A stretch of 64,000 nucleotides of DNA. Origin: Diphasiastrum complanatum (taxonomy: Eukaryota; Streptophyta; Lycopodiopsida; Lycopodiales; Lycopodiaceae). A program made the position numbers and the translations under genes. Shown here piece by piece: positions 11,232 through 23,600 of the stretch. Position 1 is the first letter of the stretch. The number at the start of each line of letters is the position of its first letter. The notes below the pieces were generated by a model, which saw only the letters and a list, made by a program, of their open reading frames with translations, made no database searches and had not been told where the DNA came from. The DNA is taken from contig CM055115.1 in assembly GCA_029204225.1 (NCBI GenBank), forward strand, positions 10,402,726 through 10,466,725, given 5' to 3'.

Positions 11232-12466
11232 TCAGTATTCAAACATCTGTGGAATGCACTTAATTAGCAGGAATACGTACAAGTCATCATGCAGAACTTC
11301 CACAGAATCATTGAAAAGTCTATACTCAGATTTGCACATATGGATCAGTGCTTTGATAGGAGTCATTATGAAATTAGTTATCTCATCACTATATAGATAC
11401 AGATAAAAGTATACTGAGAATCCATACTTCAAACGTGATGTAAGATAATTACAGACCAGTACTCATAATGCAACTGCCTAAATACACGGTGAGCACTCCC
11501 ATAGAGATCGATTGAAGGTAATCTCTCAGTTTCACATCAAAGTAGTGATGTCTGCTCAGGCCTGATAGGTGCTGCTTAACGCAATCATGCTCATGTAGGT
11601 ACTGAAACAATGGTCTCTTCAAATGATCGCACCATAAACTGAAACTCGACTGAAAACTGAGTGGTATTCGCACTATGAGGATGGTCAATGACGATAGTTC
11701 TCAGCTGCAGCAGTAGCGAAGGAATGCCTCAAATCTTTCATGGAGGATAGAGAGAAACATCATGATACTTATGTGAGTCAACGCGCGTTCAGAGGATGCT
11801 CACGTTGTCGGCTAGGATTTATCTCCCTATCCCGTCCGTCAGTGATCATGATCTGCATCAATCGCTTAGTATGCAGCCTCCACGAATCTTAATCAAAGTA
11901 GTTAGTGCAACAACGCTGGTCAATCAGAATTTGGAGCTCTGAGACTCTGCCCATATCAACTCTTGAGTAGGAGTGGACTTAACCAGTAATCCATCGTTCT
12001 CATAATCTAAGTACCATTCCCCTGAAGCTCCTACGTACTTGGGTGATCAATACTCTCGAAAACAAGATATTCAACAGTACTGACGTTACTCAGTGTAAAT
12101 GAGATGCCTTCAGCTACATATCTCTCCATGAACAAATTGAAATCTACCACACTCTCCATCTTTGATATGTGTTGGCTCTACGATAGTGATTTTGACAGAT
12201 CAACTCAAGAAATTCTCAAACACAACGATCAGTTCCATGATCCTTTCGGCTCTCATGAAAGAAAAGTTGGTCACCATTACCCTCAACAAATTACGTAAAG
12301 AAGGAATATCACCATCGCACCTCTGCAATGCTACGCGATAAAACAAACGTGAAAGCATAATGATATGAAAAAACAGAGCCGGTTCTCGATCTGGTTCTGT
12401 TTGCGTGAGGCTGGCCATGCATGTATATCCGTCAACGGATGACGGCCCAACCTTTCGATTTTTCAT
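11232..12466 (-). other. ORF tracts in middle of LTR (unknown)
   Basis: Further - strand frames shared by copies: 12200-12466 (88 codons, starting MKNRKVG), a frame-shifted stretch near 11930-12100 (YFDYENDGLLVKS), 11449-11688 (HDCVKQHLSGLSR) and 11232-11432 (66 codons). Read 12466 to 11232 they have the same orientation as the tracts at 9065-9754 and as the internal pol. Together they resemble one decayed coding region spread through the LTR. Function unknown. Confidence 0.25.
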
Positions 12467-13320
12467 ATCATCCTACCGTTTGACCATTCAACATTTCATT
12501 TTCAAGGGTTCATTTAGACTTTTTGGCTTTGTGCCATGTGGACTCTTAAATGGCATTGAAGAGTGTGGATAGGCCCACATGGGCACCCATGACCAAAGTA
12601 CATGGCCCATGTAGGTCAATGTTCTCATCCAATAGAAATGTCCCATTTGTCAACATGAGTCAAGGTCTTATGCTCGGTATTTCACATTTTGTCGGCATCC
12701 TCTTAAATTCAGACGGTCTTTGACATTTTTCCAGTCCTTCTTGATAATTGATCTTTGGGTGGCCCTTATGCATTTAGGTACTTCCTTAAGTATGAAGGTT
12801 TTGCTCATTTTGGCCCCGTGGCCCATTGTCCTAGTGTGATATTTGATACTCGTACTGCCCAATTTTCTGGTAATGGTATTTCTCATTCGGCTTTTTATTG
12901 ACGTTTTTGGTCCAAACAGATCGGTTGGAGAAAAATGTTGGTCTTTGTCGAAAATTCTTGACATTTTCTAAATATCCAGGTGTTCGAAAATAATGGCCAA
13001 TCTCTGAATTCCACATAGGCTGGATGAAAGGAGAATCTGAAAAAAGTCTCAAGCATCATATAAAATTCGGTTACATTGGCAATCCACCGAAAATTCGGTA
13101 AGATCATGGATCAAATCAGAAATTATACAGCCATTTCTAAGGCTGTTTCACTTATCAAGCCTCTCGGTAGTCCATTTTGGGTGGACTGGGACCCCTTCGG
13201 CTATGGCTATACGGGCCAATATTTTTGCCGGTCACACTAAGTATCATATTTGATGAAATAACATATCATTTCTTCTCTAGTTTAGCCTGATTTATCATGT
13301 CAAAAAATTGGCTAACATTT

Positions 13321-13339
13321 TGGCGACCTCTACTGGGGA
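13321..13339 (+). other. Primer-binding-like site at LTR border
   Basis: TGGCGACCTCTACTGGGGA begins three bases after the LTR terminus CTAACA. It resembles primer-binding sites of Tat/Ogre-type plant gypsy elements, and its complement ends in CCA like a tRNA. The inverted copy is at 60627-60645. On this reading the LTR would be a + strand 5' LTR, which conflicts with the - strand pol. Confidence 0.5.
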
Positions 13340-13943
13340 TGTGGTCCCCACATAACGGACCCAATCGAACTTATGTTTGGGGCAAAACTTCTCGTCAACT
13401 GTTGTAGACAGGTTCAGTACACAATAATGTGTAATGCTAACTGCTCGTGGGGAAGTTCATGGTACTGGTTGTAACTGCATCATCTATTGGGCATGGAGTC
13501 TAGTTTTCAGCAATATCCAGGGCCATCGATTAAGCCACCAAATCACGTAGCAACAGATCATGGTAGTACCTGCATCATACCCATCCCGTGCACCTAGATC
13601 AGCTTATGCTCCCACTCCCATCAAATTTCACTATATGCCCATCTCATATCCATGCACTTTGGGGATATGAGAATGCAATTTCTTTCTACAAAATGACAAT
13701 CGATGGATGCATTTGATATCAGAACGTGTCTAGATGTGTGCTCAAACCTCAAGTGGATGCAATAGTTCTATTGTCTCACTTTTTCTCAAAAATTTATATC
13801 TCTCACTCACTCCAGTGACTCATGATTGATTTAATCAATGAAACTTCTTTGATGCTAACTTTTGTTTTTTTTTTTTTTTTCCTTCTCAAGGTATATTACA
13901 CTTAGAACAATCTATATTTACAATTCATTGATCTACTAGACAT
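13340..13943. other. Internal non-coding segment with T16 tract
   Basis: No convincing gene. A run of 16 T lies at 13865-13880. The same segment is at about 60050-60626 in inverse orientation with an A run. A weak + strand frame (MESSFQQYPGP) starts near 13494 but soon stops. Confidence 0.5.
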
Positions 13944-14435
13944 CTATCCGATGTGGTGGGTAGGTGACAACGGTTGTCCCCTAGCGTAAACACCCATAAA
14001 TGTGGTGATCTTGTGTTGTAGTCTCCTTGGCACACTTCGTTTCGCTGGCTCAAAGTAAGCATATGTTGTTTTCGTGATTGGGATCACTTTTGAAATGTCG
14101 TCCAATATTCTCTCATCTATGATATTTACATTAAAGAAGATGTTGTCTTGATCGTAGTGTGATCTACATAGGCTGTCATATTCACAATCCACAAGAATTC
14201 TCTTTACCAGGTCAAGCTCCCACATAAAAGATAGATAGGACAAGTCATCCTGACTCTCCCACTCCCACAACTGTCGAGTGTCTATCTGGGCATCTTTCGT
14301 CTTTGTGTCCCAAGTGAAACTTCTTGCTTTGGCATGTATAATCTCTGCCACTGGTAAGGATAGTCCTAGTCCCCATTCTTCAATAATTGTGCTGCATAGT
14401 TTAGGGTGGTGGTCCACTCTGATAGGTTTGTCCAT
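13944..14435 (-). CDS. Accessory ORF downstream of integrase (unknown)
   Basis: Open frame of 163 codons starting MDKPIRVDHHPKLC, about 110 bp after the integrase stop and in the same orientation. The same ORF is at 59537-60046. The first 130 or so residues are nearly identical there, and the tails differ because one C is missing in one copy. The product would be soluble, rich in Asp, Ile and Trp, with no membrane segment. Position matches the extra 3' ORFs described in some Tat-lineage elements, but I recognise no domain. It is more intact than the surrounding gag-pol, which makes it worth attention. Confidence 0.5.
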   Translation of the reverse strand: MDKPIRVDHHPKLCSTIIEEWGLGLSLPVAEIIHAKARSFTWDTKTKDAQIDTRQLWEWESQDDLSYLSFMWELDLVKRILVDCEYDSLCRSHYDQDNIFFNVNIIDERILDDISKVIPITKTTYAYFEPAKRSVPRRLQHKITTFMGVYARGQPLSPTHHIG

Positions 14436-14543
14436 TTCCTCTCGCTCTTCCTATTATATATTTTTTCTTCTTTTTATTTTTCTCAAACTTGAAAGTAAAA
14501 TACAACAATATTATATACTCTACACGTAAGGCACTCGCCCTTC

Positions 14544-15540
14544 TCAACTATAGTATGGTTTGATTTTATCGATGTTGGTTTGGTGCTTAAACACCTCACC
14601 CTGCAAATCCACCAACTTCACTGTTTTGTTCTCATAAAGTTTCTTCACAATGTAGGGTCCGCTCCATCTAAAAGTCAACTTTTGGGAATTAAGGTCATGA
14701 TGAGGATCTCGAAAGAGCACTAGTTGGTTTAGAATGAAGGAATATCCTTTTATCTTTCGGTCATGGATCAGTTTCATACGTTTCTTGAATGTCTCTTGAT
14801 GGACTAGGGAAGCCAGTCTTTCCTCATCTAACTCTTGTAATGTCTCAATACGTTGCTGCATAGATTCTTTTATACCTAAATCGTGTGTCATGGCAAATCT
14901 TAGCATCAGTAGCTCTATTTCTATGGGTAAGACACATTCTTGTCCATAGACCAGAAAGAATGGTGTATGGTTTGTACTAGTTTTAAAAGATGTGTTATAG
15001 GCCCACAATGCTGAGTACAATTTCTTATCCCAATCTTTCTAGGTTTCAGAAACAGTCTTCTTGATGACTCCTATCAACTGTTTTTAGTACTCTCAGCCTG
15101 TCCCTTGGCTTGAGGATGATATGGAATGCTCTTCTTGTGTTTAATACTCAGTTGTTCGGTGAGGTTTTCTATTGTCTTTTTCAAGAAATGGGTTCCTAGG
15201 TCTGACACTAACTCTTTAGGGGCTCCAAAGCTCCCTATAAACTATTCTAAAATAAACCAGGCTATTTCTTTGGCATCGTCTTTGGCTACAACTCTTGCTT
15301 CAGCCCATTTGGTAAAGTAGGCTGTAGCTACTATGATGTAGCTTTTTCGTGAGGAGGAAGCTGGGTGGAACGGCCCCACAAAATCTATTCCCCACTTCTC
15401 AAATGGCAGGCATGCTTGTATAGGGACTAGGGATCTTGCTCTATCTTTTGGGGGGTTTGTCCTTTGAAAAATATCACAATGTTTCACATAATCATGAGAG
15501 TCCCTAAACAATGTTGGTCACCAGTATCCAACTCTTAATA
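14544..15540 (-). pseudogene. Ty3/gypsy G1 integrase
   Basis: Integrase pieces in two frames: 15242-15511 with the His-Cys end and core (EKWGIDFVGPF, first Asp; YFTKWAEA), a short decayed link carrying the second Asp and the Glu context (KGQAEST), and 14544-15020 with the C-terminal part (LWAYNTSFKTSTN, FRWSGPYIVKKL). In-frame stops and shifts separate them. A nearly identical copy is at 52595-59428. There is no chromodomain, which fits a Tat-type gypsy better than a chromovirus. Confidence 0.75.
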
Positions 15541-16380
15541 TTTTTTGTCCTGTCAATCGGCCAGCAAAATGCCCACCACATGCAGAATCATGACACTCTT
15601 CTAGGATGAATACAACCTCATCTTGAGTCACACATCGACGATGGATCCCATCCACTCCTTTTCTATACAGAACCCCAGCTATCAGAGAGAATTTCAGTGC
15701 TTTTAATCTGAGTTTCCGTCTCTCTTGAGAGGTGTAGGTAGTGGGAATTCTAATGTGGACAAATAACGGTCTAGATTGCTATACCATTCAGGAATCAGTT
15801 CTGTGTCTATTTTTGAAAGTTCTTTCAACTGCTCATCTTCCCAGCTACTACTCTCCTCTTTTAGATTTCCCAACTCACAGATACAGTCATTCAATACCTG
15901 AAGCCTGGGTGGTTTACTCTTCAGAGTATAATCTAATTCTTGAAGAGAGGTTATCCACTTGGATAATCTACTTGGCGGTTCCAGCTTGTTCATCATCATG
16001 GTTACTGCCTCACTCTTAGTGAAGAAGGTCACTTTTCAATGTAAAATGTAATGTCGATATTTTGCAGCTGCATATGCTATGCAGAGACATACCTTCTCAA
16101 CTTTCGTGTAGTTCAACTCATCAATGTTTAGTTTTCTTCCGGCAAATATTATTGGGTGATATTTCTTATCCCAGATCTGGGCTAAGCAACAGTTGATGCA
16201 TGTTTCGGTAGCACTAGTGAAAACATAAAACTCTCTATCATAGCAGCGAGGTTTTAGAATGGGGCCTCTTTCAGAAATCTAAAGGCTATTTCACAATCAT
16301 CAGTCCACTTCCAGACTACATCATTCTTCAACAATCCATTTAGAGGGTAAGCTCTCGTTGCATATGTGATCACGTAGGGT
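15541..16380 (-). pseudogene. Ty3/gypsy G1 RNase H and linker
   Basis: Decayed RNase H region between reverse transcriptase and integrase. The clearest part is 15703-16032 (SRLSKWITSLQELDY, a typical end of gypsy RNase H). Further upstream, KYHPIIFAGRKL-like residues can be read in broken frames. The part from 15860 down to 15541 matches 52241-52570. Confidence 0.6.
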
Positions 16381-17170
16381 CTACAATATCCAGTGCCCCC
16401 CAAGAAAATATTGTAGTTGGGTAACAGTAGTTGGAGCCATCAAAGCTAGGAGCATTTTTATTTTCTCAGGGTCAGTAGCTATCCCATACTTGCTAATCAC
16501 GTGCCCTAGCAATACCCCATATGGCATGCCAAACACACATTTGTTTGCATTTAATGCAATACATGCGGTAGCACATGTTTGAAAACACTTTTCCAATACA
16601 GATAGAAGTCCCTCCATGCTAGATGCTCCACATAAATCATCCATGAATATCTTTAGATCATCATCCAGGATATTATCAAAATTCTCATTCATAAATCTTT
16701 GGTAAGTAGCAGTGGCATTACACAGCCCGAATGGCATCACGTGATATGCAAAGACACCAAAAGTGGTAGTAAATGTTGTCTTCAACTTGTCTTCTTCTCG
16801 AACGACTATCTGGTTATAGCCAGCAAAACAATCCATAAAGGAGTACATTTCTCTACCTGCTAATTCCTCCAATACTTGGTCTATGAAAGGGAGAGGGTAG
16901 TAGTCTTTCTTGGTTTTCTTATTTAGTTGTTTATAGTCTACACACACTCTCACTTGGGCTGAATTCTTCTTAGGCTTTGGTATGATTCGGGCACACCATT
17001 CTGAATTTTCCACGGGAAATATTAATCCGGCTTTCTTCAACCTCTCCAATTCTGTGTACACTCCATCTCTTAATGGCAAGGCAGCCTTCGTTTCTTCTGT
17101 CGAACAGGCTTGGCATCAGGTTTAAGCTCAATTCATGAGTCACTAGTTTAGGTGGTATTCCTTTCAAATC
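16381..17170 (-). pseudogene. Ty3/gypsy G1 reverse transcriptase
   Basis: The 232-codon frame 16381-17079 contains the gypsy reverse transcriptase in order: VCVDYKQLNKKTKKDYYPLP, FMDCFAGYNQI, the block VMPFGLCNATATYQRFMN, and the catalytic FMDD box (16636-16647, - strand), then GHVISKYGI. The upstream part in another frame (16970-17167) carries GIPPKLVTHELSL. It breaks at LQYFLGG near 16381. Sequence is well preserved but not contiguous with the protease frame. Confidence 0.85.
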
Positions 17171-17221
17171 TGTATAATCCTAGGCAAAGACATGTTGGTA
17201 TTTCCTACAAAGTCTCTCAAA

Positions 17222-17960
17222 TTATTCCTTTTGAGGATCATCGAGCTGGGCTCCAACTTTGACATGTTTCGGCTTCTCTATGGTTCCTAGATTAATGAGG
17301 TGGATATCGGCATCTCGTACCCTCTTAGATTTATCTTCTGGTGTATTCCACTCAATCTCTAGCACATCTTCATATTTTGGTTCATCATCATCTATATCAA
17401 TTTCTGATTCATCACTAGACGCTTCTTCCCATTCTAAAAAGGGTATAGGGGCTCTTTCTGATTGAGGGGTTTCGGGGTATCCATCATCTACCACTCCGCT
17501 CTTCCCTCTACCAAAAATCAATAGTCCTGCAGGAATGTCTACTGTGCAGTCACTTAATCGTAACCAAGGCCTCCCTAATAGGAGAGAATAGCTCTTATAG
17601 CCTGCCAGCATTCTCATGACATAGGAGTCCACATTATAGTCTTTCCAGCAACTATAATAGGGATAGATCTCATTTCTCCTTAAGGTTTGACGACAGAGTT
17701 GTTGACCAACTTCAAGGCAGTCAATGAAGTGGGATCCAGGTCTATTCCAAGCATGTTTGCCAATTCTAGGCTTACTATATTCACCACCGATCCCGCATCT
17801 ACCATAGCTCTTTGGATAACTAAACCATCTATAGTGACATCAACTTTGGGACAATAACGGTCTACTATGTTGCTGTCCACTTTTCCTATCACAGGTGATT
17901 CTATCCTCCTCATTCCCAAATTTATCGGCCTCATCATCTGCTTCACCTTCCGGTGGACTG
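17222..17960 (-). pseudogene. Ty3/gypsy G1 protease and linker
   Basis: Aspartic protease with active site MVDAGSVVNIVS in 17680-17946, where the usual T/S after Asp is Ala. The following frame 17222-17632 has the post-protease motif LLLGRPWLR and an acidic linker leading into reverse transcriptase. Short interruptions separate the frames. Confidence 0.7.
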
Positions 17961-18018
17961 TGGGTGAAAGTTGGAGTAACGGCCATAAGCCTATCTCTTA
18001 TCTCAATTCATTCAAATT

Positions 18019-19640
18019 CTATCTCCGTCTTACTATGGTTCTATTTCTGTGTGGTACAATTTCAACCTTTTCCTTCTTTCGAACTATCTTAGGTGGCTTT
18101 CTAGCTTCCAATCTCTCCACTTCTCCAGGCTCTGTTTTGTCGATGTTGACTATGGATGTATCTACTATCATTGAGGGATCTATCATCTTGTGCAAGACAG
18201 GCACATCACTTGTCTTTTTTCCAGCTACCTTCTTCAAAGACGTAGTGGGAGGATCCATCAGTGTCTTACTTTATGGACCTCATTGTCTCGATCTCTATCA
18301 GATTCACTGGAGGCCATTCATCCTCCATTTTGGCTTTGCCCTTGTCTTGAGATTGTATTATAGATGGTCTGTGTAGAAAGCTGACTGATCTGGGGGTGTC
18401 AACTACTCTTTCATCTTGTGATCTATGATTCACAGGTCCTGGTCTTAGATTAGGCGCCACTAAGGCTTCTCTGTGAGCCCAACATCTATCTTCCTGGTGA
18501 CCAGTCTTTTTGCAAAAAGCACAAATTGTGTTAGGACAATTTCTATTCAAGTGGTTTCCTTGGCAGAATTGACATAGTATAACTAGTGGTTGGTCAAATG
18601 GTTTCCTTTGGCCTAACAAATTCTATTGTCGATTTAAGAAGTTCACATCTGATGCTAATGTTGACATATTCTCATTCATGACATCCATGTATCCTTTGAG
18701 CATCTCTTTCATGTCATCTAGTACTCTCATGTCCCTTCTCTGGGCCAGAAACTTGCCTTCTAGTATTAGGTGGCATCAATTCTAAAAGTCTGGGTGGTGT
18801 TCCATGGTTCTGGCATTGCTGCTAGAGGTCTTCGCTCTTGTAATTGTTGGGGAGTGTTGTGGACTTGATTTCCTCTAAATGTATTATGCTCCCACACATC
18901 CGTTCTAAGGTTTATGTTATTCATAGCTCTAGATATGTTTGATGCATGTGTGATGGCAATCTGTGCATACTCCACTACAAGAGCTTTACTTACGACTTCC
19001 ATTAAAGTCTGAGGGCTACTCTGACGTACTACAAGTTGTATGTCATCCTTTACGCCTCTCAGAAAGAAAGTGAGTAATAGTTGGGGGGGGGGTAAGTGCA
19101 CCATGACATCTACCTGCTGTGTTAATTCAGTTAATTTATGATGATATTGAACCATCGGGGGTGCGACATGGAGCATACTCAAGTAGAAATAGTCTAAGAA
19201 ACTCTTCAGTGGTCTCAATAGATCTCCTAGGCAAGCTATAATAACATCTCCTTGCTGATCCAGTCAAGGTAAGTGCGAAAAACATCATTTCGTGGTGGGG
19301 ATCGGTGATTCGATTAATGAGACATGCGGTCCAAAATGCATTAATGTGAAACTCAGCATCTTTATATGGGGCTCCACGATATTCAAGAATCACTCCTTTG
19401 AGCTTGGGTAACTCTCCTACGGTGACAGGGATTACTAACGGCTCAGTCAGTCTTCCTGCCATGCTTATAGGTTTTACCTTAGAGGCTACTAATGGAGGGG
19501 TTTATGGTGTAATCTCTAAAAATATATACAGCTGTTTCTCGGGCGATTCCCCTTCTTCTCTTTTATCTCCTGGATCATTTATCTCATCTTCAGATAGGGT
19601 TTTAGTCTCTACTATCTCGGGGTGAGGCCAAGGCTTCCTA
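18019..19640 (-). pseudogene. gag: Ty3/gypsy G1 gag
   Basis: Gag in several frames. The N-terminal acidic region begins near 19626. The capsid-like part 19136-19462 has PKLKGVILEYRGAPY and LTGSARRCYYSLP, and it continues at 18766-19218. Two Cys-His knuckles lie near 18585-18480 (CQFCQGNHLNRNC and CAFCKKTGHQEDRC), followed by a basic linker to about 18019. One stop occurs in the N-terminal tract and frameshifts at about 19200 and 18700. A run of nine G at 19084-19092 lies within the frame. Confidence 0.75.
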
Positions 19641-20674
19641 AATCCTTTCGTCTTAGGAGTCAGTAAAACACTCAAAGATGGTGGTCATATTTCTTCATCC
19701 AAGTGCTTCCACGGTAGTGAACCTATGGTGATTGATCCCACGTAGTATTTTGTCTACCGGATAATACTCAACTATTGTTGTTTACGCGACTCATGGTCTG
19801 ATCTTAACTCGTTGTTTTATGGAAAATGTCATATTGTACCATCTTGTGAAGTTTAGGTTTCATCCAAGATCTTAAGGTATCCAGCGCATTGGGTATGTGT
19901 ATGGTATCTCAACAAGACATGGTAACTTCTCTCATCTCATTAGTAAGACATAGGGTGGGTATCTCAGAAATGAAATCAATCAACTCAATAGGACAACTCC
20001 TTTTTGGTGTGTAGTTGACGGTTTAAACAACAGAATCATTCTTAACACATGAAATTTGTGTACCATTGGTATTGTTACTTCCATCTATCTTCAAGGCAAT
20101 TGTCTCTCCACTAACTGTAATAGAGCCCTTAGAGGACATTTTCTAACTTGGAAGTGAGGTGTTGCACTCCAGCTTTAACATAGCGTGCTCAGAGGTTCCT
20201 AGGCTTGACGACTGGTTTAGTGGAAAGACAATAAGCACCTAACAACATAAAGTTTTTCTTCTAGTCTTGGAGCCTATTTCAGAGCTAATATGAGTAATTG
20301 ATTCGCATCTTTCAATCTATCTCAGTTCATCGATACAATGAAGAAAAGATCTTCCCTAATGGATAATTCCTCAAAATGGTCTATCTTCAAGCAGTACGGT
20401 GTTCTTAGACAATCCAAATCACTTCTCACAACTATTGATAATGATCTCATTTCTTAGAGAGACAACAACCTTCTTTCAAGCAATCAATGGCCACTTCCAA
20501 GTAGCTCCCGACAGACGCACCAAAAATGTTACGTGTGCGCCTGATGGTCTAAACAACATAATCATTCTCAACACTTGCGATCTCAGACACATGAAATTTG
20601 TAGACCATTTATAGTATGACTACCCTTCAAGCAATATTCCCTTATCAAGCCACTCCCTGCAGATGCACCAAAAA
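19641..20674 (-). other. Leader of the G1 element with duplicated primer-binding-like site
   Basis: No gene. On the - strand TGGTGCATCTGCAGGGA lies at 20654-20670, four bases from the LTR border, and TGGTGCGTCTGTCGGGA at 20506-20522. Both are preceded by GTAACATTTT. Between them lie degraded leader repeats (a motif with ACACATGAAATTTGT recurs near 20066 and 20589). This supports reading the element on the - strand, with 20675-24865 as the 5' LTR. Confidence 0.5.
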
Positions 20675-23600
20675 TGTTACAGCATTTCCCACTCATGGGT
20701 TCAAAGCTAAGGGCAAAACAACATAACAGGATACAGCACCACTATGTGTTCAGTGTTGTGTTGTTACGAGAATGGTCGTACACGTCTCAAACACAAAGCT
20801 AACTAGGGGATCCCTGATATGTTCTATCGACCAAGCCGTATTTCTATAGCTAATAGAGGTTTTCCAGGCCTCTAGAGACATAGCCTATAAAGGGTTATAC
20901 TCATTCCTCAGTCTTCTTGAAACTCACGATCTGCACTAATGATATCTTGCTCGCTTGCGAAGTTCCAGAGCTACCTCCTTCTCGTATTCTTCTCGAGGAT
21001 CTCTTCCAGAATCCTTGATGATATCATTTAAGTTCTCTAACACATACTCTGGCAATGGATGGGGAATCCCTAGATGCAATTCAGTATATTGGGTAAAGGA
21101 TCCTCCTAACTCTTTCCACGTAGAATCTTCACTCAACTCATACACTACAAGGGAACTAGAGTCGGCATTATGTCTAACTCTGAACAGTCTATCTCCAACT
21201 AGGAGATGTCTATGGAAATCCCTGGAATAGAAATAATGATAAACCCTTCCATTTCTACTCAACTGACAGAAGTCACTGGTAGAGGTAGCTATCCTAATCC
21301 TAACCCAGTCATACAGTCATAACAATCCAGACCCAGATCTCGTCCTAATAGCACTTTGAAGTTCTATGGAGCGTGTTGCTACCAAGACCCATGAGTCGTT
21401 CATTTTGATGTACACGGATGTTTTGACTCTAAATCCCTCATTATCAACTTCAATGGCTAGATCCCCAGCCCTTACAATTCCAATGGTGGTGTCTAATGAT
21501 ATCAGTTCTAGTGAAGCCCATCCAATTATTCCGACTACGGGGCAATACCTCCTTGGATTTGAGGTGTAGGCCATATACTAGTTGACTGCTTCTCTGACAT
21601 GTCAAGCTCTCAATATAACTAACACTCCTCAATCAATAATCATTCACATAAACATATATGCATGTGTGGGCTTCTAACATTTCTAGAAGAGCTTCAAAAT
21701 ACAAACATTCCTAGTCCTACCATAATCTAGCAGTGGTAATATGCAGGGCTCTGGAGTGGCTAGGATCTCTGCTAATCTAGCAGCACCAAAGATGGACACA
21801 ATCCGTTGTTGGTACATTATTTTCAGGCCTGTAAGGATGGTGATATATAGATAAGTTGTAGCAATGTATGGAATATTAGGACCTATGGGAGGGCTTGGAC
21901 GAAACATTCTCGATGCTTATTGTCATTAGGTAGTGAATCATGGCTGTATTATATCACGCTTTCCCAAAGTATTCGTTAAGTATTCCATCTAAATAGTCAT
22001 AGGAGCTATTCAAGTGTAGCGTGCAATTCCCCAACCATCTTGGTTAGTAGATGGCTGACAGTGAATAGTCAAGAACCGTGTGTTCCAACGGGTTATCTTG
22101 ACTATTGTGGTTCTAGATGAAGACCGACAATAGGTTTGTTCTTAACTCATGTAGTGTGTTCCAACCACAGAGAGCTTAACCTCACTCCTATGTTGCAAGG
22201 AGACGAGGATGACTTGCTCAATTCATTCATGACATTCACTCAAGCAACATTCCTTAAATGCTTTCTCCATCCATTCAAACAAAAGGCAATCATTCTGAGC
22301 AAACTAGCAATCTTGTTAGAGTCTAAAACTATCATCACCTCAAATCACAACTATCCTGCATTTAACTTTCTCCTGAGACATAACAATACACTGTCTACGA
22401 GTTCTTTTAGCATGCTATAATCTTTCTTTATGAAGACATGGAAGTAAACAGTATGCATTAAAGATTTTTCAATAATCACTTCTGCGACATCTATGACATA
22501 CACAATTGCATCATCTATCACAGATTGAATACGCAGGTAGCAGAGTGTGAGAACAAGATGAGGAAACTTACATGTGAGGTTCTCTTCTCAGGTCTCGTCC
22601 AGCTCCAGCCCGCAGGAAATCAGAGACCAATCATGCAAAGGTTAGGCTTCCGGGAGTGTGTAGTGTTGCTGGAGTTCACCTTGTAGACAACAAGAAGTGT
22701 TGCTCCTAAGTGCAGACTGGTTGCCAGAATGACTGATAGCCATGCAGGATCCAAAGTGAGCTCATGCAGTTCACGGGCAGCTTGATATCGGCTTCCTCAT
22801 CAGTCTTCTACAAACTGTGTTTAGGAAGTTTCAATCGACAAAGCAACAGAGACAACATCCTTCGATTGCTCCATAGCAGACAACAATGACAACTCTATTT
22901 CAATGATGGCTCTTCAACGATAATCAGACATACATTCTCAATGGGTCCCCATATCAGTGATGGAGTTAACATTTGCTCAAATCAGTCCTAGGATTTGGAA
23001 TTATTCTCACTCAGGATATCCATTGCTAATAGCGATTCCTCACTGGTTTTAGTAGCCTGATAACAAAGCTCTCACTCTCTCATAGACCGATGTTTGATCT
23101 TCAGTATTCAAACATCTGTGGAATGCACTTAATTAGCAGGAATACGTAGAAGTCATCATGCAGAACTTCCTCAGAATCATTGAAAAGTCTATACTCAGAT
23201 TTGCACATATGGATCAGTGCTTTGATAGGAGTCATTATGAAATTAGTTATCTCATCACTATATAGATACAGATAAAAGTATACTGAGAATCCATACTTCA
23301 AACGTGATGTAAGATCATTACAGACCAGTACTCATAATGCAACTGCCTAAATACACGGTGAGCACTCCCATAGAGATCGATTGAAGGTAATCTCTCAGTT
23401 TCACATCAAAGTACTGATGTCTGCTCAGGCCTGATAGGTGCTGCTTAACGCAATCATGCTCATGTAGGTACTGAAACAATGGTCTCTTCAAATGATCGCA
23501 CCATAAACTGAAACTCGACTGAAAACTGAGTGGTATTCGCACTATGAGGATGGTGAATGCAGTAGCGATGGAATGCCTCAAATTTTCATGGAGGATAGAG

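Larger units (their letters stand above)
8804..13317. mobile_element. Giant LTR, complete copy B (4514 bp)
   Basis: Complete repeat with inverted termini TGTTA...TAACA. It starts in the G3 integrase and ends against the primer-binding-like TGGCGACCTCTACTGGGGA at 13321. Its ends coincide with those of copy E, which has a target duplication, so this is an LTR and not an arbitrary repeat. 4.5 kb is unusually long and in the range known for Tat/Ogre-type gypsy elements. Orientation is unresolved: internal pol at 14544-19640 is on the - strand, but LTR borders at both ends look primer-binding-like. Confidence 0.8.

Noticed and set aside
13865-13880. Poly-T as a LINE or SINE tail
   Set aside because: The same run is present at the same place in the inverted copy of the gypsy internal region, so it is part of that element.
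16381-17079. Endogenous pararetrovirus instead of gypsy
   Set aside because: Integrase follows RNase H and LTRs flank the element; no movement protein is seen. This fits Ty3/gypsy.
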